Shown here: positions 1-11,815 of the stretch, one piece after another | How positions within the stretch are numbered: the stretch's first letter is position 1 | Layout: every line of letters begins with the position of its first letter | Source: Megalopta genalis | Lineage: Eukaryota; Arthropoda; Insecta; Hymenoptera; Halictidae | Assembly (NCBI RefSeq): GCF_051020955.1 | Contig: NW_027476309.1 | Span: forward strand, 62,001 to 126,000 | Direction: 5' to 3' | Length of the DNA stretch: 64,000 bases | Program-made: the position numbers and the translations under genes | The notes under the pieces: generated by a model | Seen by the model: the letters and a program-made list of their open reading frames with translations, nothing else | Databases searched by the model: none | Told to the model about the DNA's origin: nothing

Positions 1-2300
1 CTTCAAATCCATGCGAAACACATGTTTTGGCTTACAATTGATTCGAAACACATGGTTTAGCTTCATATTCTAGCGAGACAGGTGGTTTAGATTTAGATAC
101 TTGTGATAAACATGATTTAGCTTCAACTGCATGCGAAACAAACGAGATAGCTTCAAATCCACGCTAATCACATTATTTAGCTTCAAATCAATGCGCAGTA
201 GAAGACTTAGCTTCAAATACGTGAGAAACAAATGATTTACCTTCAAGTACTTGCGATATAAGTGATATAGATTCAAGAGCAGGCGAAACAAATGAGTTAG
301 CTTCAAATCCATGCGAAACACATGATTTAGCTTCAAATCAATGCGTAGTAGTAGACTTAGCTTCAAATCAATGCGAAACAAATGATTTAGATTCAAATCA
401 ATGCGAAGTAGGAGGCATATCTTTAAATCCATGCGAAACAAATGATTTATCTTCAAGTGCTTGCGATACAAATGATTTAGCTTCAAATCAATGCGATGTA
501 GAAGGCTTATCTTCGAATGCATGCGAAACAAATGGTATAGCTTCAAATGCTTGTGATATACATGATTTAGCTTCAAATGCAGGCGAAACAAACGAGTTAG
601 CTTCAAACCCAAGCGAAACACATGATTTAGCTTCAAATCCTTGCGAAACACATGATTTAGCTTCAAATCAATGCGAAATAGTAGGTTTAGCTTCAAATCA
701 ATGTGAAAAACAAATGGTTTAGCTTCAAATCAATGTGAAAAACAAATGGCTTAGCTTCAGATACTTGTGATATACATGATTTAGCTTCAACTGCATGCGA
801 AATAAACGAGTTAGCTTCAAATCCAAGCCAAACACATGATTTCGATTCAAATGCATGTGAAGTAGAAAGCTTAGCTTAAAATCCATGAGTGACAAATGGT
901 TTAGCTACAAATACTTCCGAATAAAAGTGATATAGCTTCAAATGCAGGCGAAACAAACGAGTTAGCTTCAAATCCAATCGAAACACATGATTTAGCATCA
1001 AAGCAATGCGAAGTAGAAGCCTTAGTTTCAAAACCATGCGACACAAATGATTTAGCTTCAAATACTTGCGATATAAGTGATATAGCTTTAAGTGCAGGAG
1101 AAACAATCGAGTTAGCCTCAAATCCATGCGAATCACATGATTTAGCTTCAAATCAATGGAAGTAGAAGGATTAGCTTCAAACCCATGAGAATCAAATGAT
1201 TTAGCTTCTAATACTTTTGATATACATGATTTAGCTTCAACTGCATGCGAAACAAACGAGTTAGCTTCAAATCCAGGACAAGCACATGATTTTGCTTCAA
1301 ATTCATGCCAAGTAGAAAGAATAGCTTCATATCCATGCGAAACAATCGTTTTAGCTTCAATTACTTGTGATATACATGATATAGCTTCAAATGCAGACGA
1401 AACAAACGAGTTAGCTTCAAATCCAAACGAAACACATGATTTAGCTTCAAATCAATGCGAAGTAGAAGGCTTATCTTCGAATGCATGCGAAACAAATGAT
1501 TTAGCTTGAAATCACTTCGGAGTAGAAGGTGTACCTTCAAATCCATGTGAAACAAATGATTTAGCATCAAATACTTGCGACATAAATGATATAGGATTCA
1601 AATGCATGCGAATCAAACGAGGTAGCTTCAAATCCATGCGAAACACATGATTGAGCTTCAAATCAATGCGGAGTAGAAGGTTTAGCTTCAAATCCATGCA
1701 AAAAACATGATTTAGCTTCAAATAAATGCGAAGTAGAAGGCTCAGCTTCAAATCCATGCGAAACGAATGATTTAGATTCACATACTTGCGAATATAAGTG
1801 ATTTAGTTTCAACTGCAGGCGAAAAAAAACAAGTTAGCTTCAAATCCAAGCGAAACAAATGGTTCAACTTCAAATCAAAGCGAAGTAGAAGGCTTAGCTT
1901 CAAATCCATACGAAACAAATGGATTAGATTCAAATACTTGTGATATACATGATTTCGATTCAACTGCATGCCAAACCAGCGAGTTACCTTCAAATCAATG
2001 CGAAACACATGATTTAGCTTCACATCAATGCGAAGCAGAAGCCTTATCCTCAAATCCATGCGAAACAAATGATTTAGATTCAAATACTTGCGATATAAGT
2101 GATATAGCTTCAAATACGGTTGAAACAAACGAGTTAGCTTCAAATCCAAGGGAAACACATAATTTCACTTTAAATCATTGCGAAGTAGTAGGCTCAGCTT
2201 CAAATCCATGCGAAACGAATGATTTAGATTCACATAATTGCGAATATAAGTGATTTAGTTCCAACTGCAGGCGAAACAAACGAGTTAGATTCAAATGCAT
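1..2300. repeat. Diverged left edge with mixed type II and type III monomers
   Basis: Monomers here are more variable than anywhere to the right up to 43 kb. Type II class b/c pairs (for example near 95-150) sit beside type III forms such as the GATATAAGTG and GCAGGCG monomers near 250-290. Several one- and two-base indels change the register, for example a +2 near 700 where GTGAAAAACAAATGG replaces GCGAAACAAATGG. I see no long internal duplication in this part. The right limit is approximate: from about 2.3 kb monomers match the homogenised domain closely. It looks like an older layer that escaped recent homogenisation; that reading is inference. Confidence 0.7.
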
Positions 2301-2319
2301 GCGAATCAAACGAGTTAGC

Positions 2320-2745
2320 TTCAAACCCAAGCGGAACACATGATTTAGCTTCAAATAAATGCGAAGTAGTAGGCTTAGCTTCAAATCAATGCAAAACAAA
2401 TGGTTTAGCTTGAAATACTTGCGGTTTAATTGAAATAGCTTCAAATGCGGCCGAAACAAACGTGTTACCTCCAAATCCAAGGGAAACACATGATTTAACT
2501 TCAAATCGATGCGAAGTAGAAGGATTAGCTTGAAATCCATGCGACACAAATGATTTGGCATCGAATACTTGTGATATACATGATTTAGCTTCAACTGCAT
2601 GCGAAACAAACGCGTTGGCTTCAAATCCAAGCGATACACTTGATTTAGCTTCGAATCAATGAGAAGTAGAAGGCTTATATTCAAATCCATGCGAAACAAA
2701 TGGTTTAGCTTCAAATACTTGCGGTTTAAATGAAATAGATTTAAA
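2320..2745. repeat. Partial copy of 3,400-3,825 (offset 1,080 bp = 36 monomers)
   Basis: Both stretches begin at a class-d monomer with CCAAGCGGAAC followed by a class-e form AAATAAATGCGAAG or AAATAAATCCGAAG, and run through the same TCGATGCGAAGTAGAAGG monomer and the same TGA-bearing GCTTGAAAT variant. Similarity breaks when 2,745 continues as GCAGGCG while 3,825 continues as GCATGCGAATC. The start is approximate. This is the leftmost clear higher-order duplication in the window. Confidence 0.65.
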
Positions 2746-4087
2746 CGCAGGCGAAACAAACGAGTTAGCAGCAAATCCATGCGAAACACATGATTCATCT
2801 TCAAATCAATGCGAGGTAGTAGGATTAGCTTCAAATCAATGCGAAACATACGGTTTAGCTACAAATACTTGTGATATACATGATGTAGATTCAACTGCAT
2901 GCGAATCAAACGAGTTAGCTTCGAATCCAAGGGAAACACATAATTTCACTTTAAATCATTGCGAAGTAGTAGGCTCAGCTTCAAATCAATGCGAAGTAGT
3001 AGGCTTAGCTTCAAATCAATGCGAAACATATGGCTTGGCTTCAAATACTTCTGTTATACATGATTTAGATTCAACTGCATGTGAATCAAACGAGTTAGCT
3101 TCAAATCCAAGCGGAACACATGATTTAACTTCAAATCAATGCGAAGTAGTAGGCTTAGCTTCAAATCCATGCGAATCAAATGGTTTAGATTCAAATACTA
3201 GTGATATACATGATTTAGCTTCAAATGCATGCCAAACAAACTAGTTACCTTCAAATCCATGCGAAACACATGATTTAGCTTCACATCAATGCGAAGCAGA
3301 AGCCTTATCCTCAAATCCATGCGAAACAAATGGATTAGCTTCAAATAATTGTGATATACATGATGTTGATTCAACTGCATGCGAATCAAACGAGTTAGCT
3401 TCAAACCCAAGCGGAACACATGATTTAGCTTCAAATAAATCCGAAGTAGTAGGCTTAGCTTCAAATCAATGCAAAACAAATGGTTTAGCTTGAAATACTT
3501 GCGGTTTAATTGAAATAGCTTCAAATGCGGCTGAAACAAACGAGTTAGCTTCAAATCCAAGGGAAACACATGATTTAACTTCAAATCGATGCGAAGTAGA
3601 AGGATTAGCTTGAAATCCATGCGACACAAATGATTTGGCTTCGAATACTTGTGGTATACATGATTTAGCTTCAACTGCATGTGAAACAAACGCGTTGGCT
3701 TCAAATCCAAGCGATACACTTGATTTAGCTTCAAATCAATGAGAAGTAGAAGGCTTATATTCAAATCCATGCGAAACAAATGGTTTAGCTTCAAATACTT
3801 GCGGTTTAAATGAAATAGATTTAAACGCATGCGAATCAAACGAGTTAGCTTCAAATCCAAGGGAAACACATGATTTCACTTCAAATCAATGCGAAGTAGT
3901 AGGCTTAGCTTCAAATCAATGCAAAACAAATGGTTTAGCTTCAAACACTTGCGGTTTAAATGAAATAGCTTCAATTGCAGGCGAAACAAACGAGTTAGAT
4001 TCAAATGCATGCGAAGTACATGATTCAGCTTCAAATCAATGCGAAGTAGTAGGCTTAGCTTCAAATCAATGCGAAACATATGGCTTG

Positions 4088-4237
4088 GCTACAAATACTT
4101 CTGTTACACATGATTTAGATTCAACTGCATGTGAATCAAACGAGTTAGCTTTAAATCCAAGCGGAACACATGATTTAACTTCAAATCAATGCGAAGTAGT
4201 AGGCTTAGCTTCAAATCCATGCGAATCAAATGGTTTA
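4088..4237. repeat. Exemplar 150-bp pentamer, type II (five monomer classes)
   Basis: This stretch shows the fixed order of five monomer classes used from about 2.3 to 43.4 kb. The classes are easiest to recognise from the plus-strand decapeptide each would spell: ASNPCETNGL (a), ASNTCDIHDL (b), ASTACETNEL (c), ASNPSETHDL (d), ASNQCEVVGL (e). Here the order runs b, c, d, e, a. Class c carries GCATGC (an SphI site), and class e carries GAAGTAGTAGG. A frequent class-b variant reads CTTGCGGTTTAAATG in place of the TGTGATATACATG core. The cycle repeats with occasional missing or doubled monomers. The translations are only labels for classes; I do not claim a protein. That the pentamer is a real unit is supported by 150-bp and 300-bp length differences between otherwise matching blocks elsewhere in the window. 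Confidence 0.9.
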
Positions 4238-4540
4238 GATTCAAATACTTGTGATATACATGATTTAGCTTCAACTGCATGCCAAACAAACGAGTTAGCT
4301 TCAAATCCATGCGAAACACATGATTTAGCTTCACATCAATGTGAAGCAGGAGCCATATCCACAAATCCATGCGAAACAAATGGTTTAGCTTCAAATACTT
4401 GTGATATACATGATTTATCTTCTACTGCATGCGAAACAAACGAGATAGCTTCAAATCCATGCGAAACACATGATTTAGTTTCAAATCAATGCGAAGCAGA
4501 AGACTTAGCTTCAAATCCATGCGAAACGAAAGATTTAGTT

Positions 4541-4640
4541 TCACATACTTGCGAATATAAGTGATATAGTTTCAACTGCAGGCGAAAAAAAACAAGTTAG
4601 CTTCAAATCCAAGCGAAACAAATGATTCAACTTCAAATCA
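4541..4640. repeat. Exemplar of the frameshifted variant pentamer (about 40 copies)
   Basis: This recurrent variant reads TTTCACATACTTGCGAATA followed by TAAGTGATATAG, then AACTGCAGGCG and a run of A before CAAG. Relative to the class-b consensus it has a one-base insertion (GCGAATATAAG for GCGATATAAG), which breaks the plus and minus open frames. It carries a PstI site (CTGCAG). By hand I count roughly 40 copies between 1.8 and 42.1 kb, plus related forms near 51,500 and 54,320. The following A run varies from six to nine bases among copies. The GATATAAGTG-like and GCAGGCG cores are otherwise hallmarks of type III, so this may be a relic of the other subfamily kept inside the type II domain. 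Confidence 0.8.
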
Positions 4641-6079
4641 ACGCGACGTAGAAGGCTTAGCTTCAAATCCATGCGAAACAAATGGATTAGATTCAAATAC
4701 TTGTGATATACATGATTTAGCTTCAACTGCATGCCAAACAAACTAGTTACCTTCAAATACATGCGAAACACATGATTTAGCTTCACATCAAAGCGAAGCA
4801 GAAGCCTTATGCTCAAATCCATGCGAAACAAATTGTTTAGCTTCAAATACTTGTGATATACATGATTTACATTCAACTGCATGCGAAAGAAACGCGTTGG
4901 CTTCAAATCCAAGCGATACACTAGATTTAGCTTCAAATCAATGAGAAGTAGAAGGCTTATATTCACATCCATGCGAAACAAATGGATTAGCTTCAAATAC
5001 TTGTGGTTTAAATGAAATAGATTTAAACGCAGCCGAAACAAACGAGTTAGCCGCAAATCCATGCGAAACACATGATTCAGCTTCAATTCAATGCGAAGTA
5101 GTAGGCTTAGCTTCAAATCAATGAGAAACGAATGATTTAGTTTCACATACTTGCGAATATAAGTGATATAGTTTCAACTGCAGGCAAAGAAAACCAAGTT
5201 AGCTTCAAATCCAAGCGAAACAAATGATTCAGCTTCAAATCAACGCGAAGTAGAAGGCTTAGCTTCAAATCCATGCGAAACAAATGGATTAGATTCGAAT
5301 ACTTGTGATATACATGATTTAGGTTCAACTGCATGCGAAACAAACGCGTTGGCTTCAAATCCAAGCGATACACTTGATTTAGCTTCAAATCAATGAGAAG
5401 TAGAAGGCTTATATTCAAATCCATGCGAAACAAATGGTTTAGCTTGAAATACTTGCGGTTTAATTGAAATAGCTTCAAATGCGGCCGAAACAAACGAGTT
5501 AGCTTCAAATCCAAGGGAAACACATGATTTAACTTCAAATCGATGCGAAGTAGAAGGATTAGCTTGAAATCCATGCCACACAAATGATTTAGCTTCGAAT
5601 ACTTGTTATATACATGATTTAGCTTCAACTGCATGCGAAACAATCGCGTTGGCTTCAAATCCAAGCGATACACTTGATTTAGCTTCAAATCAATGAGACG
5701 TAGAAGGCTTATATTCAAATCCATGCGAAACAAATGGTTTAGCTTCAAATACTTGCGGTTTAAATGAAATAGATTTAAACGCAGGCGAAACAAACGAGTT
5801 TGCAGCAAATCCATGCGAAACACATGATTCAGCTTCAAATCAATGCGAAGTAGTAGGCTTAGCTTCAAATGAATACGAAACGTACGGTTTAGCTTCAAAT
5901 ACTTGTGATATACATGATGTAGATTCAACTGCATGCGAATCAAACGAGTTAGCTTCAAATCCAAGGGAAACACATGATTTCACTTCAAATCAATGCGAAG
6001 TAGTAGGCTTAGCTTCAAACCCATGCGAAACGAATGATTTAGTTTCACATACTTGCGAATATAAGTGATATAGTTTCAA

Positions 6080-8361
6080 ATGCAGGCGAAACAAACGAGT
6101 TAGATTCAAATGCATGCGAAGTACATGATTCAGCTTCAAATCAATGCGAAGTAGTAGGCTTAGCTACAAATCAATGCGAAACATATGGTTTGGCTTCAAA
6201 TACTTCTGTTATACATGATTTAGATTCAACTGCATGCGAATCAAACGAGTTAGCTTTAAATCCAAGCGGAACACATGATTTAACTTCAAATCAATCCGAG
6301 GTAGTAGGCTTAGCTTCAAATCCATGCGAAACAAATTGTTTAGCTTCAAATACTTGTGATATACATGATTTACATTCAACTGCATGCGAAAGAAACGCGT
6401 TGGCTTCAAATCCAAGCGATACACTAGATTTAGCTTCAAATCAATGAGAAGTAGAAGGCTTATATTCACATCCATGCGAAACAAATGGATTAGCTTCAAA
6501 TACTTGCGGTTTAAATGAAATAGATTTAAACGCAGCCGAAACAAACGATTTAGCAGCAAATCCATGCGAAACACATGATTCAGCTTCAAATCAATGCGAA
6601 GTAGTAGGCTTAGCTTCAAATCAATGAGAAACGAATGATTTAGTTTCACATACTTGCGAATATAAGTGATATAGTTTCAACTGCAGACGAAAAAACCAAG
6701 TTAGCTTCAAATCCAAGCGAAACAAATGATTCAGCTTCAAATCAACGCGAAGTAGAAGGCTTAGCTTCAAATCCATGCGAAACAAATGGATTAGATTCGA
6801 ATACTTGTGATATACATGATTTAGCTCCAACTGCATGCGAAACAAACGAGTTAGCATCAAATCCAAGCGATACACTTTATTTAGCTTCAAATAAATGCGA
6901 AGTAGTAGGCTTAGCTTCAAATCAATGCAAAACAAATGGATTAGCTTCAAATACTTGCGGTTTAAATGGAATAGATTTAAACGCAGGCGAAACAAACGAG
7001 TTAGCAGCAAATCCATGCGAAACACACGATTCAGCTTCAAATCAATGCGAAGTAGTAGGCTTAGCTTCAAATCAATGCGAAACATACGGTTTAGCTTCAA
7101 ATACTTGTGATATACGTGATGTAGATTCAACTGCATGCGAATCAAACGAGTTAGCTTCAAATCCACGGGAAACACATAATTTCACTTCAAATCATTGCGA
7201 AGTAGTAGGCTCAGCTTCAAATCAATGCGAAGTAGTAGGCTTAGCTTCAAATCAATGCGAAACATATGGCTTGGCTTCAATTACTTCTGTTATACATGAT
7301 TTAGATTCAACTGCATGTGAATCAAACGAGTTAGCTTCAAATCCAAGCGGAACACATGATTTAACTTCAAATCAATGCGAAGTAGTAGGCTTAGCTTCAA
7401 ATCCATGCGAATCAAATGGTTTAGATTCAAATACTTGTGATATACATGATTTAGCTTCAACTGCATGCGAAAGAAACGCGTTGGCTTCAAATCCAAGCGA
7501 TACACTAGATTTAGCTTCAAATCAATGAGAAATAGAAGGCTTATATTCAAATCCATGCGAAACGAATGATTTAGTTTCACATACTTGCGAAAATAAGTGA
7601 TATAGTTTCAAATGCAGGCGAAAAAAAAGAGTTAGATTCAAATGCATGCGAAGTACATGATGCAGCTTCAAATCAATGCGAAGTAGTAGGCTTAGCTTCA
7701 AATCAATGCGAAACATATGTTTTGGCTTCAAATACTTCTCTTATACATGATTTAGATTCAACTGCATGCGAATCAAACGAGTTAGCTTCAAACCCAAGCG
7801 GAACACATGATTTAGCTTCAAATAAATCCGAAGTAGTAGGCTTAGCTTCAAATCAATGCAAAACAAATGGTTTAGCTTGAAATACTTGCGGTTTAATTGA
7901 AATAGCTTCAAATGCGGCCGAAACAAACGAGTTAGCTTCAAATCCAAGGGAAACACATGATTTAACTTCAAATCGATGCGAAGTAGAAGGATTAGCTTGA
8001 AATCCATGCCACACAAATGATTTGGCTTCGAATACTTGTGGTATACATGATTTAGCTTCAACTGCAAGCGAAACAAACGCGTTGGCTTCAAATCCAAGCG
8101 ATACACTTGATTTAGCTTCAAATCAATGAGAAGAAGAAGGCTTATATTCAAATCCATGCGAAACAAATGGTTTAGCTTCAAATACTTGCGGTTTAAATGA
8201 AATAGATTTAAACGCATGCGAATCAAACGAGTTAGCTTCAAATCCAAGGGAAACACATGATTTCACTTCAAATCAATGCGAAGTAGTAGGCTTAGCTTCA
8301 AATCAATGCGAAACAAATGGTTTAGCTTCAAACACTTGCGGTTTAAATGAAATAGCTTCAA
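6080..8361. repeat. 2,282-bp HOR, copy 1
   Basis: This is the first of two directly adjacent, near-identical copies. The length is 76 monomers plus 2 bp; the extra bases come from GAATATAAGTG-type insertions and A-run length changes inside the unit. I found only a handful of differences from copy 2 in the rows compared, among them TGTGATATAC here versus TGTGTTATAC in copy 2, CTGCAAGCG versus CTGCATGCG, and GAGAAGAAGAAGG versus GAGAAGTAGAAGG. The left limit is approximate: to its left the sequence reads AGTTTCAAATGC where the corresponding site in copy 2 reads AGCTTCAATTGC. Confidence 0.88.
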
Positions 8362-10643
8362 TTGCAGGCGAAACAAACGAGTTAGATTCAAATGCATGCG
8401 AAGTACATGATTCAGCTTCAAATCAATGCGAAGTAGTAGGCTTAGCTTCAAATCAATGCGAAACATATGGCTTGGCTTCAAATACTTCTGTTATACATGA
8501 TTTAGATTCAACTGCATGCGAATCAAACGAGTTAGCTTTAAATCCAAGCGGAACACATGATTTAACTTCAAATCAATCCGAGGTAGTAGGCTTAGCTTCA
8601 AATCCATGCGAAACAAATTGTTTAGCTTCAAATACTTGTGTTATACATGATTTACATTCAACTGCATGCGAAAGAAACGCGTTGGCTTCAAATCCAAGCG
8701 ATACACTAGATTTAGCTTCAAATCAATGAGAAGTAGAAGGCTTATATTCACATCCATGCGAAACAAATGGATTAGCTTCAAATACTTGCGGTTTAAATGA
8801 AATAGATTTAAACGCAGCCGAAACAAACGATTTAGCAGCAAATCCATGCGAAACACATGATTCAGCTTCAAATCAATGCGAAGTAGTAGGCTTAGCTTCA
8901 AATCAATGAGAAACGAATGATTTAGTTTCACATACTTGCGAATATAAGTGATATAGTTTCAACTGCAGGCGAAAAAACCAAGTTAGCTTCAAATCCAAGC
9001 GAAACAAATGATTCAGCTTCAAATCAACGCGAAGTAGAAGGCTTAGCTTCAAATCCATGCGAAACAAATGGATTAGATTCGAATACTTGTGATATACATG
9101 ATTTAGCTCCAACTGCATGCGAAACAAACGAGTTAGCATCAAATCCAAGCGATACACTTTATTTAGCTTCAAATAAATGCGAAGTAGTAGGCTTAGCTTC
9201 AAATCAATGCAAAACAAATGGATTAGCTTCAAATACTTGCGGTTTAAATGGAATAGATTTAAACGCAGGCGAAACAAACGAGTTAGCAGCAAATCCATGC
9301 GAAACACACGATTCAGCTTCAAATCAATGCGAAGTAGTAGGCTTAGCTTCAAATCAATGCGAAACATACGGTTTAGCTTCAAATACTTGTGATATACGTG
9401 ATGTAGATTCAACTGCATGCGAATCAAACGAGTTAGCTTCAAATCCACGGGAAACACATAATTTCACTTCAAATCATTGCGAAGTAGTAGGCTCAGCTTC
9501 AAATCAATGCGAAGTAGTAGGCTTAGCTTCAAATCAATGCGAAACATATGGCTTGGCTTCAATTACTTCTGTTATACATGATTTAGATTCAACTGCATGT
9601 GAATCAAACGAGTTAGCTTCAAATCCAAGCGGAACACATGATTTAACTTCAAATCAATGCGAAGTAGTAGGCTTAGCTTCAAATCCATGCGAATCAAATG
9701 GTTTAGATTCAAATACTTGTGATATACATGATTTAGCTTCAACTGCATGCGAAAGAAACGCGTTGGCTTCAAATCCAAGCGATACACTAGATTTAGCTTC
9801 AAATCAATGAGAAATAGAAGGCTTATATTCAAATCCATGCGAAACGAATGATTTAGTTTCACATACTTGCGAAAATAAGTGATATAGTTTCAAATGCAGG
9901 CGAAAAAAAAGAGTTAGATTCAAATGCATGCGAAGTACATGATGCAGCTTCAAATCAATGCGAAGTAGTAGGCTTAGCTTCAAATCAATGCGAAACATAT
10001 GTTTTGGCTTCAAATACTTCTCTTATACATGATTTAGATTCAACTGCATGCGAATCAAACGAGTTAGCTTCAAACCTAAGCGGAACACATGATTTAGCTT
10101 CAAATAAATCCGAAGTAGTAGGCTTAGCTTCAAATCAATGCAAAACAAATGGTTTAGCTTGAAATACTTGCGGTTTAATTGAAATAGCTTCAAATGCGGC
10201 CGAAACAAACGAGTTAGCTTCAAATCCAAGGGAAACACATGATTTAACTTCAAATCGATGCGAAGTAGAAGGATTAGCTTGAAATCCATGCCACACAAAT
10301 GATTTGGCTTCGAATACTTGTGGTATACATGATTTAGCTTCAACTGCATGCGAAACAAACGCGTTGGCTTCAAATCCAAGCGATACACTTGATTTAGCTT
10401 CAAATCAATGAGAAGTAGAAGGCTTATATTCAAATCCATGCGAAACAAATGGTTTAGCTTCAAATACTTGCGGTTTAAATGAAATAGATTTAAACGCATG
10501 CGAATCAAACGAGTTAGCTTCAAATCCAAGGGAAACACATGATTTCACTTCAAATCAATGCGAAGTAGTAGGCTTAGCTTCAAATCAATGCGAAACAAAT
10601 GGTTTAGCTTCAAACACTTGCGGTTTAAATGAAATAGCTTCAA
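8362..10643. repeat. 2,282-bp HOR, copy 2
   Basis: This is the tandem partner of 6,080-8,361 at an offset of exactly 2,282 bp. Similarity continues about 240 bp beyond the nominal end, as a third partial copy, until near 10,880, where the continuation CCATGCGAATCAAATGG replaces CCATGCGAAACAAATTG. The head-to-tail arrangement and very low divergence point to a recent unequal exchange. The same unit also reappears in pieces near 21.6-22.6 kb and 35.6-36.6 kb. Confidence 0.88.
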
Positions 10644-11815
10644 TTGCAGGCGAAACAAACGAGTTAGATTCAAATGCATGCGAAGTACATGATTCAGCTT
10701 CAAATCAATGCGAAGTAGTAGGCTTAGCTTCAAATCAATGCGAAACATATGGCTTGGCTACAAATACTTCTGTTACACATGATTTAGATTCAACTGCATG
10801 TGAATCAAACCAGTTAGCTTTAAATCCAAGCGGAACACATGATTTAACTTCAAATCAATGCGAAGTAGTAGGCTTAGCTTCAAATCCATGCGAATCAAAT
10901 GGTTTAGATTCAAATACTTGTGATATACATGATTTAGCTTCAACTGCATGCCAAACAAACGAGTTAGCTTCAAATCCATGCGAAACACATGATTTAGCTT
11001 CACATCAATGCGAAGCAGGAGCCATATCCACAAATCCATGCGAAACAAATGGTTTAGCTTCAAATACTTGTGATATACATGATTTATCTTCTACTGCATG
11101 CGAAACAAACGAGATAGCTTCAAATCCATGCGAAACACATGATTTAGTTTCAAATCAATGCGAAGCAGAAGACTTAGCTTCAAATCCATGCGAAACGAAA
11201 GATTTAGTTTCACATACTTGCGAATATAAGTGATATAGTTTCAACTGCAGGCGAAAAAAAACAAGTTAGCTTCAAATCCAAGCGAAACAAATGATTCAGC
11301 TTCAAATCAACGCGACGTAGAAGGCTTAGCTTCAAATCCATGCGAAACAAATGGATTAGATTCAAATACTTGTGATATACATGATTTAGCTTCAACTGCA
11401 TGCCAAACAAACTAGTTACCTTCAAATACATGCGAAACACATGATTTAGCTTCACATCAATGCGAAGCAGAAGCCTTATCCTCAAATCCATGCGAAACAA
11501 ATTGTTTAGCTTCAAATACTTGTGATATACATGATTTACATTCAACTGCATGCGAAAGAAACGCGTTGGCTTCAAATCCAAGCGATACACTAGATTTAGC
11601 TTCAAATCAATGAGAAGTAGAAGGCTTATATTCACATCCATGCGAAACAAATGGATTAGCTTCAAATACTTGTGGTTTAAATGAAATAGATTTAAACGCA
11701 GGCGAAACAAACGAGTTAGCAGCAAATCCATGCGAAACACATGATTCAGCTTCAAATCAATGCGAAGTAGTAGGCTTAGCTTCAAATCAATGAGAAACGA
11801 ATGATTTAGTTTCAC
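10038..11815. repeat. HOR block, copy 2 of the 6,669-bp offset pair
   Basis: This is the partner of 3,369-5,146. Differences are scattered single bases, for example AAACCAGTT here versus AAACGAGTT near 4,140, and CATCAATGCGAAGC here versus CATCAAAGCGAAGC near 4,790. The run of A in the GCGAAAAAAAAC variant near 11,255 has eight A, as in copy 1. The first 600 bp also belong to the second 2,282-bp copy, showing that the two HOR relations overlap. Confidence 0.75.

Larger units (their letters stand above)
3369..5146. repeat. HOR block, copy 1 of the 6,669-bp offset pair
   Basis: This block matches 10,038-11,815 with a constant offset of 6,669 bp, including the ACTTCTGTTACACATG monomer near 4,100, the GAAGCAGGAGCC monomer near 4,345, and the GAATATAAGTG frameshift variant near 4,550. 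To the right of 5,146 the two regions still match but the offset falls to 6,519 bp, because the left copy has one extra 150-bp pentamer. Its left part (3.4-4.1 kb) also matches 7.75-8.47 kb, so several generations of copying are superimposed. Confidence 0.75.

Noticed and set aside
6895..7110. Basic Arg/Ser/Lys-rich open frame on the plus strand (repeated at 9,177-9,392)
   Set aside because: It is a third reading of the same monomers, open only because local variants avoid the usual TGA in ACATGA; there is no independent support.
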